From positions 21,181 through 85,180 of the forward strand of contig DROQ01000096.1 of NCBI GenBank assembly GCA_011321845.1: a stretch of 64,000 nt of DNA. Direction: 5' to 3'. The number at the start of each line of letters is the position of its first letter. The stretch's first letter is position 1. Below, one piece after another: positions 50,164 through 60,057 of this stretch. The position numbers were made by a program, and so were the translations under genes. This stretch comes from Planctomycetota bacterium. Its GTDB lineage: Bacteria; Planctomycetota; UBA1135; GCA-002748355. Below the pieces are notes generated by a model. That model saw nothing but the letters and a program-made list of their open reading frames with translations. It was not told the DNA's origin and made no database searches.

Positions 50164-51176
50164 ACCATCTGCTCCGCGCCACCGCCCACGGGCTGGATAT
50201 CCCCACTCTCGATCATCGAACGAACGGTTCCCAGGATTTCCTTCTGAGCATCCAGAACTTCGCTCAAGGGAACAGGGCCCTTTGCATCCCGCTCGTCCAC
50301 CACAATCTCCTTAGCCCTCTTCGAGAGATTATTGAAGATGTTCGCCTCCGTCTCCGGACTGCAGGCTTTGAGCGCAAGGGCAAGGACCGCGGTATCAATC
50401 GAAGCCAACACTTTCTGCATCGGCTTCTTATCGAGTAAGGCGAGATCATCAAAAGTGAACATCTCCTCGCGAATGGACTCGGCGACGGTCTCATCCTTGT
50501 CCGAAATCATATCCAGGACCGCCTTTTCCCCCGATCCCCCCACGTTGTTCAAAATACTCGCCGCCTTTTTGATCCATACCTTTGGCTCGGAACGGCCCAT
50601 GGAGAGGTTCAAATCCTTGATCTTCTTCCTCATGACTTCGACAACCCTTTGGATCACTTCGGGCGAGGAATGGCCGAGGGTCGCGATCCGATGCAGGAGG
50701 TTGGCCCGGACCTCCTCAGGAAGTTTGGCAAGCACCTTTCCGGACTTCCCTGCATCCAAATGGGCCAAAAAAATCGCCGTGATTTGAGGGTGTTCGTCGA
50801 TCAGGAGGCTTACCAGATCCTCGTCCGAGATCTCCTCGAACACAGCAAAGGGCCTCTGATCCAGGGTCTTCTGCTCCACACTGCTGATCAATTCCTGCCC
50901 CTTCTCTTCTCCGAAGGCCTTTTTCAACACCTCTCGAATCGTGACCCCCACATCTCCCAGAAGAAGGCCGGCCCCCTTGAATCGCTCCGCCGCCTCGGAA
51001 AAAACGCTCACAAGATCCCCCTCCCCAAAAGCGATTTCCTCCAACTCCTTCATCGCACGTGTCAAGGTTTCGACCTGGTCCTCTCCCATATGGCGAAGCA
51101 CACTCGCAGACAATTCCGGATCGATCCCCAGGAGGATCGCGGCGATCTTTTGGTTTTTTGTCAGACCGTCACTCAT
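50160..51176 (-). CDS. fliG: Flagellar motor switch protein FliG
   Basis: LTKNQKIAAILLGIDPELSASVLRHM; EHPQITAIFLAHLDAGKSGKVLAKLPEEVRANLLHRIATL; start at 51176 (ATGA with fliF). Confidence 0.97.
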   Translation of the reverse strand: MSDGLTKNQKIAAILLGIDPELSASVLRHMGEDQVETLTRAMKELEEIAFGEGDLVSVFSEAAERFKGAGLLLGDVGVTIREVLKKAFGEEKGQELISSVEQKTLDQRPFAVFEEISDEDLVSLLIDEHPQITAIFLAHLDAGKSGKVLAKLPEEVRANLLHRIATLGHSSPEVIQRVVEVMRKKIKDLNLSMGRSEPKVWIKKAASILNNVGGSGEKAVLDMISDKDETVAESIREEMFTFDDLALLDKKPMQKVLASIDTAVLALALKACSPETEANIFNNLSKRAKEIVVDERDAKGPVPLSEVLDAQKEILGTVRSMIESGDIQPVGGGAEQMV

Positions 51177-52696
51177 GATGCGTCCGCTTTCTCCCGCAAC
51201 CAATTCTCCATGAGCCTACCGACGCTTCCCGGGTCCTCGGCGACCACCTTTTCGATCTCCCGGCGGAGCTTTTTAATTTGCTGGGCAGGGGTCAACTCCT
51301 CCTCTCCGACCATTGCCGAAGCCCCGCCCCCCCCAACTCCCACGCTCTCTACTCCCGAAACGGACACCTTCTTCCCCTTTTTGAGGAGTCCCTTCAGGAA
51401 CAGAAGCACAAAGAGGATGGAGAGGATCTGAGCGGCCAAAGGACCATATTGTTTCACCATCTCCATGATCCCATTCTCGGCAGGACCTTCCTCCGCCTCT
51501 TTGGGGAATTCCATCACAGCGGGAGTGATCGTCCCATCACGCTTGGGATCCCAGCCAACGGCCCCCATGACGAGGTTTACGATCTGAGTTTTGTCCTTTT
51601 CCAAACTCTTGTCAATCGCAAGAGAGATTGTGAGCTTCTTTACCTCCGGGGCGAGTGGACGTATCACGCGAGTCCCGAGGTTGGACTCATAGATCTCATG
51701 GGATCTACTCTCCTCCTGGGTATTGGCCCCACCCTCGCCGATCCCTTGGCCGGCGGAACCTCCCGCAATGGATCCTACTCCAGGGTCTCCTTGGGCCACT
51801 TTAGGCCGATTCACGGAGTTGGACTTGGTTGTTGTCTTTTCTTTGAGGATCTTGTCCGTCGGAGTGATGGTTTCCTTGAGGCTTGTAATCGTATTGGCAT
51901 AGGTGACGGAGGCGGAAACTTGGGTTTTTCCCGGGTAGAGACGTTCCAGGGCCATCTGAGCCTTGGCGGTAAGGATCGAGGAATGCTTCATCTCAAGAGA
52001 CAGGAGATCGGAGCTTGCCCCTCCGCCCGCGACATCGCCTTCCGAAAAGGAGTGTCCATCCGTACTATTCACGGTCACCATGGAGCGGTCGATCCCTAAC
52101 GATTTCGTGGTGATCTCGATAGCCTGCCTCGCGACCGACTTAAAGTTTTCGGGCCTCCTCAGAGAAATGATGACACTGGCGCTCGGTTGGGCGGCGAGAT
52201 CCTTGGAGACGAAGAAACTCCTCCGCGGGTTGTTATAGATGACCTTGGCCCACACAACCGAGCGATTGGCTTGGATCGCCTTCTCGACCTCTTTCGCCCG
52301 GACTCTGCGCATCATCTCATGGGTCATGTCCCTGGACATTGTGACCGAATCCAGAGCGCTCAGGGGGGAAGAATCATCACTGCCTTTTCCCAATCCGGCT
52401 TTGGCCAGAGCTGTCCCGGCCTTGGATTTGTCCCGAGAATCCACAAGGAGGACATCCCCTTGAATCCTGATCTGGACTCCCGCATCCTCCAAAAGGCGGA
52501 TCGCTTTGGATCGCTCTTCTCCCACGAGATCATTCCTGAAAGGAACGTAATCAGGTCGCGTGCCAAAGTAGATCAGCGAGACCATCCCCAAGACAACTGC
52601 GGTCAAAACAGCCCCAACGATCAATCTTTGGGCTCCGGACAACTGGATCCAGATGTTCTTGAGTTGGCTTATCAAGTCCTGCAAAAACTGTGGCAT
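51173..52696 (-). CDS. fliF: Flagellar M-ring protein FliF
   Basis: VRIQGDVLLVDSRDKSKAGTALAKAGL; RVRAKEVEKAIQANRSVVWAKVIYNNPRRSFF. Confidence 0.97.
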   Translation of the reverse strand: MPQFLQDLISQLKNIWIQLSGAQRLIVGAVLTAVVLGMVSLIYFGTRPDYVPFRNDLVGEERSKAIRLLEDAGVQIRIQGDVLLVDSRDKSKAGTALAKAGLGKGSDDSSPLSALDSVTMSRDMTHEMMRRVRAKEVEKAIQANRSVVWAKVIYNNPRRSFFVSKDLAAQPSASVIISLRRPENFKSVARQAIEITTKSLGIDRSMVTVNSTDGHSFSEGDVAGGGASSDLLSLEMKHSSILTAKAQMALERLYPGKTQVSASVTYANTITSLKETITPTDKILKEKTTTKSNSVNRPKVAQGDPGVGSIAGGSAGQGIGEGGANTQEESRSHEIYESNLGTRVIRPLAPEVKKLTISLAIDKSLEKDKTQIVNLVMGAVGWDPKRDGTITPAVMEFPKEAEEGPAENGIMEMVKQYGPLAAQILSILFVLLFLKGLLKKGKKVSVSGVESVGVGGGGASAMVGEEELTPAQQIKKLRREIEKVVAEDPGSVGRLMENWLREKADAS

Positions 52697-52757
52697 TCTC
52701 CACCCTTTTCAAAAATGGGCCGAATCGAAGATCCCAGGGGACCCCCGACCAACCGGG

Positions 52758-53114
52758 TCAGACCTGAATCCTGGTTACTTCTTTCCATGCCTCGACAAGC
52801 CGACTGCGAATTTCCAACATGAGCTTGAAGGCGATGTCGGATTTACCCATGGCCGCCATGACTTCTTCCACGCTCTTGGTCTCACCAGTGACGAGGCCTT
52901 CCATTTTCTTTTTCACTTCCATTTGCCGGCCGGAAACTTCTTTCAAACCATCCAGCAACAGGTTCCCAAAATCGACTCCGTCGGCGCTCCTTTTCTCGCT
53001 GTCCCCGGAGATTTCAGGGTCCAGAAAAGGATCTCCACCCTTGGGCCTGATCCCACCCAAGGGTTTCTGAAAAAGGGCCTTAGCCCCGTCTTGAAGCATT
53101 TTTATTGTTTCCAT
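52758..53114 (-). CDS. fliE: Flagellar hook-basal body protein FliE
   Basis: GDTKS-like VTGETKSVEEVMAAMGKSDIAFKLMLEIRSRLVEAWKEV. Confidence 0.9.
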   Translation of the reverse strand: METIKMLQDGAKALFQKPLGGIRPKGGDPFLDPEISGDSEKRSADGVDFGNLLLDGLKEVSGRQMEVKKKMEGLVTGETKSVEEVMAAMGKSDIAFKLMLEIRSRLVEAWKEVTRIQV

Positions 53115-53527
53115 CAGCGCGAACTCATATTGCTTACGGCTTGCTTGGCCATCGACCGATAAGCCCTGAAAGCCTGGAGGTTGGAGATGAAGGATCGACG
53201 AGCGGAGGCGAGATCCACCATCTCAAACATGATGTTTACGTTGGGAAGCCGAACAAACCCCTCGGAGTCGGCATACGGGTGCCCAGGAATCCGAACGCGC
53301 GGATGCTCGCTCTTCAGATCCGGAGCAACAGATTGGACCGCGACACCTCCCTCAACCCCCTCGCCATCCAAGATCTCTCTGAAGGTTACCTGCTTGCGCT
53401 GGTAGGGACCGTCCGGGCCAATCGTGTTCGCGTTTGCGATATTGGAGGCAATGATGTCCATGCGCGTTCGCTCCGCCGACATCCCGGAAATAGAAATATC
53501 AAAACCACCAAAGATTCCTTCTGCCAT
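53114..53527 (-). CDS. flgC: Flagellar basal-body rod protein FlgC
   Basis: DISISGMSAERTRMDIIASNIANANT; PNVNIMFEMVDLASARRSFISNLQAF. Confidence 0.96.
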   Translation of the reverse strand: MAEGIFGGFDISISGMSAERTRMDIIASNIANANTIGPDGPYQRKQVTFREILDGEGVEGGVAVQSVAPDLKSEHPRVRIPGHPYADSEGFVRLPNVNIMFEMVDLASARRSFISNLQAFRAYRSMAKQAVSNMSSR

Positions 53528-53542
53528 GATTCAAATCCTCCC

Positions 53543-53893
53543 TTAACGAGCCCTGATCGCTTCCACCATGGTCTTGTAGGTTCCGCCAGCGGCCTTGGTG
53601 AAGATTTCATGGAGCAGCTTGACCTTCTCCATCTTCATCAGCTCATTCATCACATTCACATCATTGCCATTGGCCTTGATCTCGGTTTTTCCCTCTTGAG
53701 TGACAGAGAACTGGACAGCGTCCAAGTTCTTTGGATCCCCGAGGGCGTCCCCGAGAACCGCCTCAAAGGGAACATCCTTGGTCCTGTAACCGGGGGTGTT
53801 CTGATTGGCGATGTTGTTCGTAATAACCCTTTGTTTGAGTTCCAGCCCGGAGAGGGCCTTCTCATAGAAGAGGGTGATGCGATCCAGATTCAT
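53543..53893 (-). CDS. flgB: Flagellar basal-body rod protein FlgB
   Basis: ALSGLELKQRVITNNIANQNTPGYRTKDVPFEAVL. Confidence 0.96.
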   Translation of the reverse strand: MNLDRITLFYEKALSGLELKQRVITNNIANQNTPGYRTKDVPFEAVLGDALGDPKNLDAVQFSVTQEGKTEIKANGNDVNVMNELMKMEKVKLLHEIFTKAAGGTYKTMVEAIRAR

Positions 53894-53915
53894 CCTGACA
53901 ATCCTTTGCCGTTAA

Positions 53916-53937
53916 AAAGTCCATGCGAATGGACTTT
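53916..53937 (-). terminator. Hairpin followed by T-run between the regulator operon and flgB
   Basis: On the minus strand AAAGTCCAT-TCGC-ATGGACTTTTT: perfect 9-bp stem, 4-nt loop, T5. Confidence 0.75.
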
Positions 53938-54002
53938 AGTTATCGACAGAAAGTGTCGGAAATCTTTACGCCCGGGCGAATTCTCAAGGCTTCCGGGGTG
54001 GA

Positions 54003-55445
54003 TCAGCCGTGGGCGGGAGGTGTTTTTAGACGGTTGTAGAGGGTCCTCGGCGTAACCCCGAGGATCTTGGCGGCTTTTGTTCGATTTCCCCCACAAACCT
54101 TGAGCGTCTCATGAATGAGGCGGTCTTCGACCTCCTTGATCGTCCTCCCGACCAAAGCCTTGATTCCATCCTGGACCGGCTTCTTTGGGCTTGGACGCGG
54201 AAGCTCCACGGTGGGATTGCTCTCTCCAAGCCAAGAGACAACAAGCTCCGGCCGGATCACACCGTCTTGAGCCAGGACCACAGCCCTCTGGACCAGGTTT
54301 CTTACTTCTCTCACATTCCCCGGCCAGGAATAATTCTGAAACAATTGTTCTGTTTTCGCATCCAGGATCAAAGAACGATCTCCCCCCTGTTTTCGGATCT
54401 CCCGGTCCAGGAAGTGCCGAACGAGAGGAAGGATATCCTCCCTCCTCTCTCTCAAAGGTGGGATGTGGATGGGAAAAACATTCAAACGGAAAAACAGGTC
54501 TTCGCGGAAAGCCCCCTTGCCCACCTGCTCCTCGAGGTTTCGATTGGTCGCGGCGACCACTCTTACGTCAACGGCCCTCTCACGGTCTCCCCCTACTCTC
54601 TGGACGATCCGATCTTCGAGCACTCGCAACAATTTCGCCTGGAGGCCAAGAGGGATTTCACCGATCTCATCCAAGAAGATGGTTCCCCCGTTCGCAATCT
54701 CGAATTTCCCAGGACGAGCCTTGTTCGCTCCTGTAAAAGCCCCCGCCTCATGGCCGAAAAATTCGCTCTCCATCAGGGTTTCGGGTACAGCGGCACAGTT
54801 CACCTTGACAAAGGGCTTTCGTTTACGAAGTGAAGCATTGTGGAGTTCATTCGCAATTACTTCCTTCCCTGTTCCACTCTCCCCCGTGAGAAGGACAGTG
54901 ACCGACTCCCTGGCAACCCTCCTTGCCAGGTGGACAACAGCATGCATTCCAGGGCTCTCGCAGATGATCTCTCCCTCGGAATTCGTCTGGGAGCGGAGAT
55001 AGCGATTCTCCTCGACTAAGGTCTGTTTCTTACGAAGCCGCTCTAGAACGAGTTCGATCTGCTCCAACCCCACAGGTTTCACTAAGACATCATCCGCCCC
55101 CAGCCGAAGAGCTTTGACCGCAAGCTCGGTGGTCCCATAGGCCGTCACCAAGACGAGAGGGGTCTCTTTTTCCGCGTCCCTGAGACGCTCCAACAGCTCC
55201 AGACCGGTCATCCGTGGCATTTTTTGATCGGAAACAATCAGGTCGAATTCCGACCTTTCGAGAAGTCTCCAAGCTGCCAGCCCATCATCCACCGCCTTAA
55301 CCTTGACCCCGAGGTTCACAAAGGCTTCTTCCAGGAAGGACCGGGAGAGAGGATCATCGTCCACAACCAGAATCCGCCAATCCTGGATATCCGAACTCAA
55401 GCCCCCTTTCTTGGGGCAAACAGTTCTCTCCTTGACCTCAAGCAT
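54003..55445 (-). CDS. NtrC-family sigma-54-dependent response regulator
   Basis: REC (FDLIVSDQKMP), GESGTGKEVIANELHN, GAFTGA, C-terminal Fis HTH (GNRTKAAKILGVTPRTLYNRL). Confidence 0.95.
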   Translation of the reverse strand: MLEVKERTVCPKKGGLSSDIQDWRILVVDDDPLSRSFLEEAFVNLGVKVKAVDDGLAAWRLLERSEFDLIVSDQKMPRMTGLELLERLRDAEKETPLVLVTAYGTTELAVKALRLGADDVLVKPVGLEQIELVLERLRKKQTLVEENRYLRSQTNSEGEIICESPGMHAVVHLARRVARESVTVLLTGESGTGKEVIANELHNASLRKRKPFVKVNCAAVPETLMESEFFGHEAGAFTGANKARPGKFEIANGGTIFLDEIGEIPLGLQAKLLRVLEDRIVQRVGGDRERAVDVRVVAATNRNLEEQVGKGAFREDLFFRLNVFPIHIPPLRERREDILPLVRHFLDREIRKQGGDRSLILDAKTEQLFQNYSWPGNVREVRNLVQRAVVLAQDGVIRPELVVSWLGESNPTVELPRPSPKKPVQDGIKALVGRTIKEVEDRLIHETLKVCGGNRTKAAKILGVTPRTLYNRLKTPPAHG

Positions 55446-56568
55446 CCCCCCCCCTTTGTCCACATCGAACCCGAAGCTCGAACCTGGCCCCAGGAACTCC
55501 GTCATTGAGGGCAACGATACTCCCTCCCATGGACTCCATGGCCTTCCGGCAAAAGGCGAGTCCCAAACCGGTTCCTTCGCTTTTTCCCGTAACAAAAGGG
55601 TCGAACACCCGTTCTCGCCAACCCGCGGGAATACCGGAACCATCATCCTCCACAAGGAGGGCAATCCACTGGGGCCCTCGACTTTTTCGCTCGAAGCGCA
55701 CTTCCGTGGCGCCTGCTTCCTTGGCGTTTCGGACAAGGTTCTCCAGTACCGTGGGAAAGGCGATAGGATCCGCCTCGATCAAAAGCCTACCGTCCTCTTC
55801 AGAACAAGAGACTCGAAAATCTTCAACCAAAGGGCGCAGCCAGGACCTCAGGCTCATGGTCTTGGGGTTCCCCCGCTTTTCGGGCCGGGCGAATGCGAGG
55901 AGGTCGCTGACGATCCTCTCCACCCTCCCCACTCCCAGCTCGATGTTCTCGGCCCACTGTGCGACTCTCTCTGAATGAGGGTTCCTCCGCATGAGGGAGG
56001 CATAGCCACGAACCCCATTGAGAGGGTTTCTGATCTCGTGAGCAACCCCCAGGGAAAGGGTGGCGAGCCCTTCAATACGGTCCAATCGAGCCAACTCTTC
56101 TTGCAATGAAAGAACCTCTGTCTGATCGACAACAAAATGAAGGACTTCGGACTCCTTGGAACCTAGTTGCAGGCTGGTGACATCCAGGTTGCGCCTTCTT
56201 CCATCCATCCCCTCGATCTCCAAACGCGCGACACCTTTCCCCGGCACAAGCCGGCATAGCTCCGGAGCGAGTACCCCGTCCAGATCCTGGAGGAGACGCT
56301 TTCCCTCATCATTCCCCGGCCTGAGACCCTCGGGTCCTTGATGAAAAACCCCTAGAGGCATGGATTGGAGAATGCGTTCACGTTCCTCCAATCGGCTCCT
56401 CAAGGCTCGATTGGTCTCGGCCAACTCCCGATCCACCGAAGCGGCTCTCTCCTTCAGACTCTGGTAAGCTTTTTGAAGCTCATGGGTCGCCCTTTGGAAT
56501 TGTTGGAACTGCGCCCTCAACTCCTCGATCCCGACCTCTTTGTCCTCAAAGCAGTCCGCGCTTACCAT
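55438..56568 (-). CDS. Soluble sensor histidine kinase
   Basis: N-terminal coiled coil and PAS-like region; VAHEIRNPLNGVRGYASLMRR; HATPase DDGSGIP, GTGLGLAFCRKAM. Confidence 0.93.
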   Translation of the reverse strand: MVSADCFEDKEVGIEELRAQFQQFQRATHELQKAYQSLKERAASVDRELAETNRALRSRLEERERILQSMPLGVFHQGPEGLRPGNDEGKRLLQDLDGVLAPELCRLVPGKGVARLEIEGMDGRRRNLDVTSLQLGSKESEVLHFVVDQTEVLSLQEELARLDRIEGLATLSLGVAHEIRNPLNGVRGYASLMRRNPHSERVAQWAENIELGVGRVERIVSDLLAFARPEKRGNPKTMSLRSWLRPLVEDFRVSCSEEDGRLLIEADPIAFPTVLENLVRNAKEAGATEVRFERKSRGPQWIALLVEDDGSGIPAGWRERVFDPFVTGKSEGTGLGLAFCRKAMESMGGSIVALNDGVPGARFELRVRCGQRGGDA

Positions 56569-57503
56569 TTCAAATCCTTCAGATCGGGGATTTTAAAGGT
56601 CTTGGATTTGACTCCGGAGCGCCAGGAGAGGTAGTCCAACGCGGATTTGGCCGCCTTGGCCCAAGGCCCTGGGAGGTCTTTGCCATCCTCATCCTGCTCC
56701 GTGTCCACTTTAGCCACGATTTGAAGAACCTTTCGGGCCTCGTCCAGCCGCCCCAGGCTCTCAAGAATTCTGGCCCGAAGATAGTGCAAGCGGAGGGATC
56801 TCCGCTCTTTCTTCAGCGCCTTATCGACAAGGACCAGGGCGCTTCGGGGAAATCCCGCCTCCAGAAGCACCCGCAATCTCTTCTCCAATTTCTTCGTCGG
56901 TTCGATGGTCGCAATCAAGGGCCTTCCGGCAAGAAGAGGATCCATCGCCATGGGCAAGGGAAGAAATGGAACCATTTGTTTTTTCACCTCTACGGGCAAC
57001 CGAACCAGGTCCAACGAATGATCCACAGCGCCACTGACTGGATCCCGTAGCTCATTCGGCCCATGTTTCTTCGGGCTGGCCAAGGAATGCTCCGGTCTAC
57101 CACCCGTTTTCCCTTTCTTCCTGCCACCACTCGAACCTTTTTTCGGAGCAATCCCCGAGGGCGCAGCATAGGGAGTTGTCTCCCGCATAAAGACGCCCCT
57201 CTTTAGGGCGAGAAGTCTCTGTTGCAATTTCGTGGTATGCGAAGCCTCCTTATCCATCATGGATTGAAACTCCTCCCGGGAAATCCCTTCGAGAGGCCTG
57301 GAAAAAACCAGGAACTCCTCCTCGGAGATAGGGAGAAGGAGGTTGCGCCGTACCCGCAACCGAATCAACCGATCCATTGCATCCCTTTTCTTCGCCAATT
57401 CCTCTTTGAGGCTCTCCAGGGTACTTTTCGTATCCTTTTGAGCCTTTTCGCCCGCCCCCTGGAGGACGATCCCAAAAAGCAATAGGAATGGAAGCATCGT
57501 CAT
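56562..57503 (-). CDS. Exported coiled-coil/TPR-like protein, unknown function
   Basis: Signal peptide MTMLPFLLLFGIVLQGAGE, coiled coil, helical-repeat C-terminus; overlaps both neighbours. Confidence 0.75.
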   Translation of the reverse strand: MTMLPFLLLFGIVLQGAGEKAQKDTKSTLESLKEELAKKRDAMDRLIRLRVRRNLLLPISEEEFLVFSRPLEGISREEFQSMMDKEASHTTKLQQRLLALKRGVFMRETTPYAAPSGIAPKKGSSGGRKKGKTGGRPEHSLASPKKHGPNELRDPVSGAVDHSLDLVRLPVEVKKQMVPFLPLPMAMDPLLAGRPLIATIEPTKKLEKRLRVLLEAGFPRSALVLVDKALKKERRSLRLHYLRARILESLGRLDEARKVLQIVAKVDTEQDEDGKDLPGPWAKAAKSALDYLSWRSGVKSKTFKIPDLKDLKW

Positions 57504-59170
57504 TGGACCCTCCCACTGAAAGCTGCCGCCGCTTCCCTTTTGCGCCCTAAGGCTAAATAAGCATCGCCCGCGATATCAGAGAACTGCGCCTGGATGTCTT
57601 TGTCCCTGGTAAGGGGCGCAAAGCGACGGACGAGGGCTACAACCCGGGCATAATTTTTCTGGAGAGCTTCGGCGCGAACATATAGGGATCGAGCTCTGTC
57701 TCCTATCTTGGATTTCTTTCCCAACAATGGCGTCACAAGGGCTTTTACCTTTTCAGCCTGCCGGTTGTTCAACAGTTCTTCACCCAAAAAGAGAGTTAAC
57801 TCGGGAACCTTGTTTGCCCCGACTTTCTGGATCTGGGCCAGAAGCCTCCTGAAGGCATCATCCCTTTTCCCAAGAGACAGCAGGAGACGAGCCTCGAAGA
57901 CTTCGGCGGCAAATTTCTCAGATGGCAGGAGATCCTTAGCTGCGGCGGCATTCCTCACGGCAAACAGGGCTTGGAGTGGATCTTCCATCACATATTCCGC
58001 CTTCGCCATTGCGAGCCAGGCCGCGGGAACACGCGAATCTGAAGGAGCCTTCCTGACAAACTGCCAGAGCTTGACTTCACCACGCTCCACATCCTCGGAG
58101 CTTCCCGCCTCGATATCCGAATACCCCGAAAGGAATTGAAAGGAGAGCCAAAGCTCATTTCGAAGAAAGATGGGATCGATAAGCTGCTCGAGTTGGATCA
58201 TTTTGGAACGTACCTGGTCAGGCCTTCCTCTGAGACGATGCCCCTCGGCAACCCAAATCAAAAGCTCGGGGTACGTTTTCCTATCCTGGAATCCATCCAA
58301 GAACAGCTCGAGGCGATGTACCATCTCGTCCAATCGGAGGATGGCATCACTCTTCCGATGGCTTTTGAAAAGCTGCCTCGCCTTCTGCACATAGGCCTTG
58401 GCCATCAGAACAGCGGCCTTCGCTCCAATCTCGAGATCCTTCCAGGTTGACATGACCTGTCGGCTCCGGTCGATGCAAGCCTGGTACTGTCCCAGCTCGA
58501 AATAGCAAAGGGCTTCCTTGTAGAGGGCCTGTGGGACGAAGGGGTGATCGGGAGACAATTTCGCGAATTCCTTGAATTCCTTGGCTGCGGGAAGGAATTG
58601 TTTGGATTCCATGAGCAACAAGGCCATGTCGATGTGAACCCTTGCTTCGGCACTGGAGGTTTCTTTATTGATCCGGAGCTTGGAAGTCATGAGATTCCGG
58701 TACCAACGCAGGCTCCAATGCCTGAGACGCCTTCTCCCCGCCTCCGTGGCTGGGGAGGGAGGGCTGACCACCGTTGCGACTAAGGGTCCGAGTCCTTTCG
58801 TCCCCATGGGTGGAGAGAGCCTCTCTGTAACAAGATCCAAACCGGCGGCGACAGAGATCAACTCGGCGACGGATACGGCCTCCTGCGTATCGAAGCTCAA
58901 GGTCACAGATTCTTTTTCGAGGATGGTCCTCAGCTCTCCCAGCTCCAGGTTGAGCCGAAAAGCCCCAAGGATCTCCAACTCCCGGAGAGCGCTCCAGGCG
59001 GTTACACCGGAGCGGTTGGCGCTCACGAACAGGCGTGTCCCCACCTTTTTCTCGAACTTGAAGATCCTGTCGGGATCCATCGACTTTTGCTCCAGGCCCA
59101 GGGGCTTGGAGCTTCCCCCTCCTCCCTGAAGGGAAAAGAGTAGAGGCAAGAAAAGAACCATTGCTTTCAT
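57500..59170 (-). CDS. Exported TPR protein with N-terminal STN-like region, unknown function
   Basis: Signal peptide MKAMVLFLPLLFSLQ; VTLSFDTQEAVSVAELISVAAGLDLV; TPR-like repeats; start at 59170 (ATGA). Confidence 0.8.
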   Translation of the reverse strand: MKAMVLFLPLLFSLQGGGGSSKPLGLEQKSMDPDRIFKFEKKVGTRLFVSANRSGVTAWSALRELEILGAFRLNLELGELRTILEKESVTLSFDTQEAVSVAELISVAAGLDLVTERLSPPMGTKGLGPLVATVVSPPSPATEAGRRRLRHWSLRWYRNLMTSKLRINKETSSAEARVHIDMALLLMESKQFLPAAKEFKEFAKLSPDHPFVPQALYKEALCYFELGQYQACIDRSRQVMSTWKDLEIGAKAAVLMAKAYVQKARQLFKSHRKSDAILRLDEMVHRLELFLDGFQDRKTYPELLIWVAEGHRLRGRPDQVRSKMIQLEQLIDPIFLRNELWLSFQFLSGYSDIEAGSSEDVERGEVKLWQFVRKAPSDSRVPAAWLAMAKAEYVMEDPLQALFAVRNAAAAKDLLPSEKFAAEVFEARLLLSLGKRDDAFRRLLAQIQKVGANKVPELTLFLGEELLNNRQAEKVKALVTPLLGKKSKIGDRARSLYVRAEALQKNYARVVALVRRFAPLTRDKDIQAQFSDIAGDAYLALGRKREAAAAFSGRVQ

Positions 59171-60057
59171 TTCTTCCCTCCAACGGATCCTTCCCTGGCT
59201 TCGCTTTTCGGACTGGATGGGGCGTTTTCGGGGATTTCCCGGGCTTCGTTCCTGTAACCATCCGCCAAGCGGAGATAAGCCAAGGGGATCTTCTCTTTGA
59301 GGCTCTTGGACATCTGGCTCTGCTGTAACAAGAACCGGGCAAGGTACCGCCGAGACTCTTCGTAATCCCGGACCGCATAGGCCTCTTCCGCCAAACGCCA
59401 AAGATCCGCGGGACCCAGAGCTTTTAATGTCCCCTTTTGAGCCAGGGCGAGGTACCGCCTCATTTCATCAAATCTCCCCGCCAGGCCGCAAAAGTGGGAG
59501 AGCTGGAGTTGGACCGTGCGGCGGACGGCTTCCTCCATGTTGGGCTCTTCCTTGAGAAGCCTCTGCAGATAGAGGATGGCTTGCGAGAGATTTCCCTTTT
59601 CCGATTCTTTCCAGGCCGCCTCCCAATACCTTGACCTTGGAATCGGGGGTTTCTTTTGCTCGGGGAGGACACCACCCTTCATGGCCTCGATACGTTTCCT
59701 GATCGCTGGAGGTAAAACCCCCGGCCTGTCCGCCCCCTCCTTCTTGGGATACTCCACCTTGGGAGGAGTTTTCTTCGGTTCCGGACCAAGACCGGGAATC
59801 GGAACAAGCCCCAAGACCGTCATCATGAGGAGATTGGCCAAAAGAACCATTGCAATCGCCCAATCCACCTTCGAGAAGCTCGCCAAGCGGGAAGGACCTT
59901 TGCGGCCTTTTTTACCTCCTTTTTTCTTCTTGCCCTTTGTCTCCCTGGACTCTTCGATGGCGGCATCCTTGAGAGCTTCACCCAGGTCTTCGTTGCCAGG
60001 ATCCAGGTTGATCCCATCTACATGGATTTCGGGAGAGTCGGAAGGCTTTTCGGTCAT
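59167..60057 (-). CDS. Single-TM TPR-like protein, unknown function
   Basis: Basic cytosolic N-term KGKKKKGGKKGRKGPS, TM VDWAIAMVLLANLLMMTVLGLV, TPR-like C-term. Confidence 0.8.
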   Translation of the reverse strand: MTEKPSDSPEIHVDGINLDPGNEDLGEALKDAAIEESRETKGKKKKGGKKGRKGPSRLASFSKVDWAIAMVLLANLLMMTVLGLVPIPGLGPEPKKTPPKVEYPKKEGADRPGVLPPAIRKRIEAMKGGVLPEQKKPPIPRSRYWEAAWKESEKGNLSQAILYLQRLLKEEPNMEEAVRRTVQLQLSHFCGLAGRFDEMRRYLALAQKGTLKALGPADLWRLAEEAYAVRDYEESRRYLARFLLQQSQMSKSLKEKIPLAYLRLADGYRNEAREIPENAPSSPKSEAREGSVGGKK

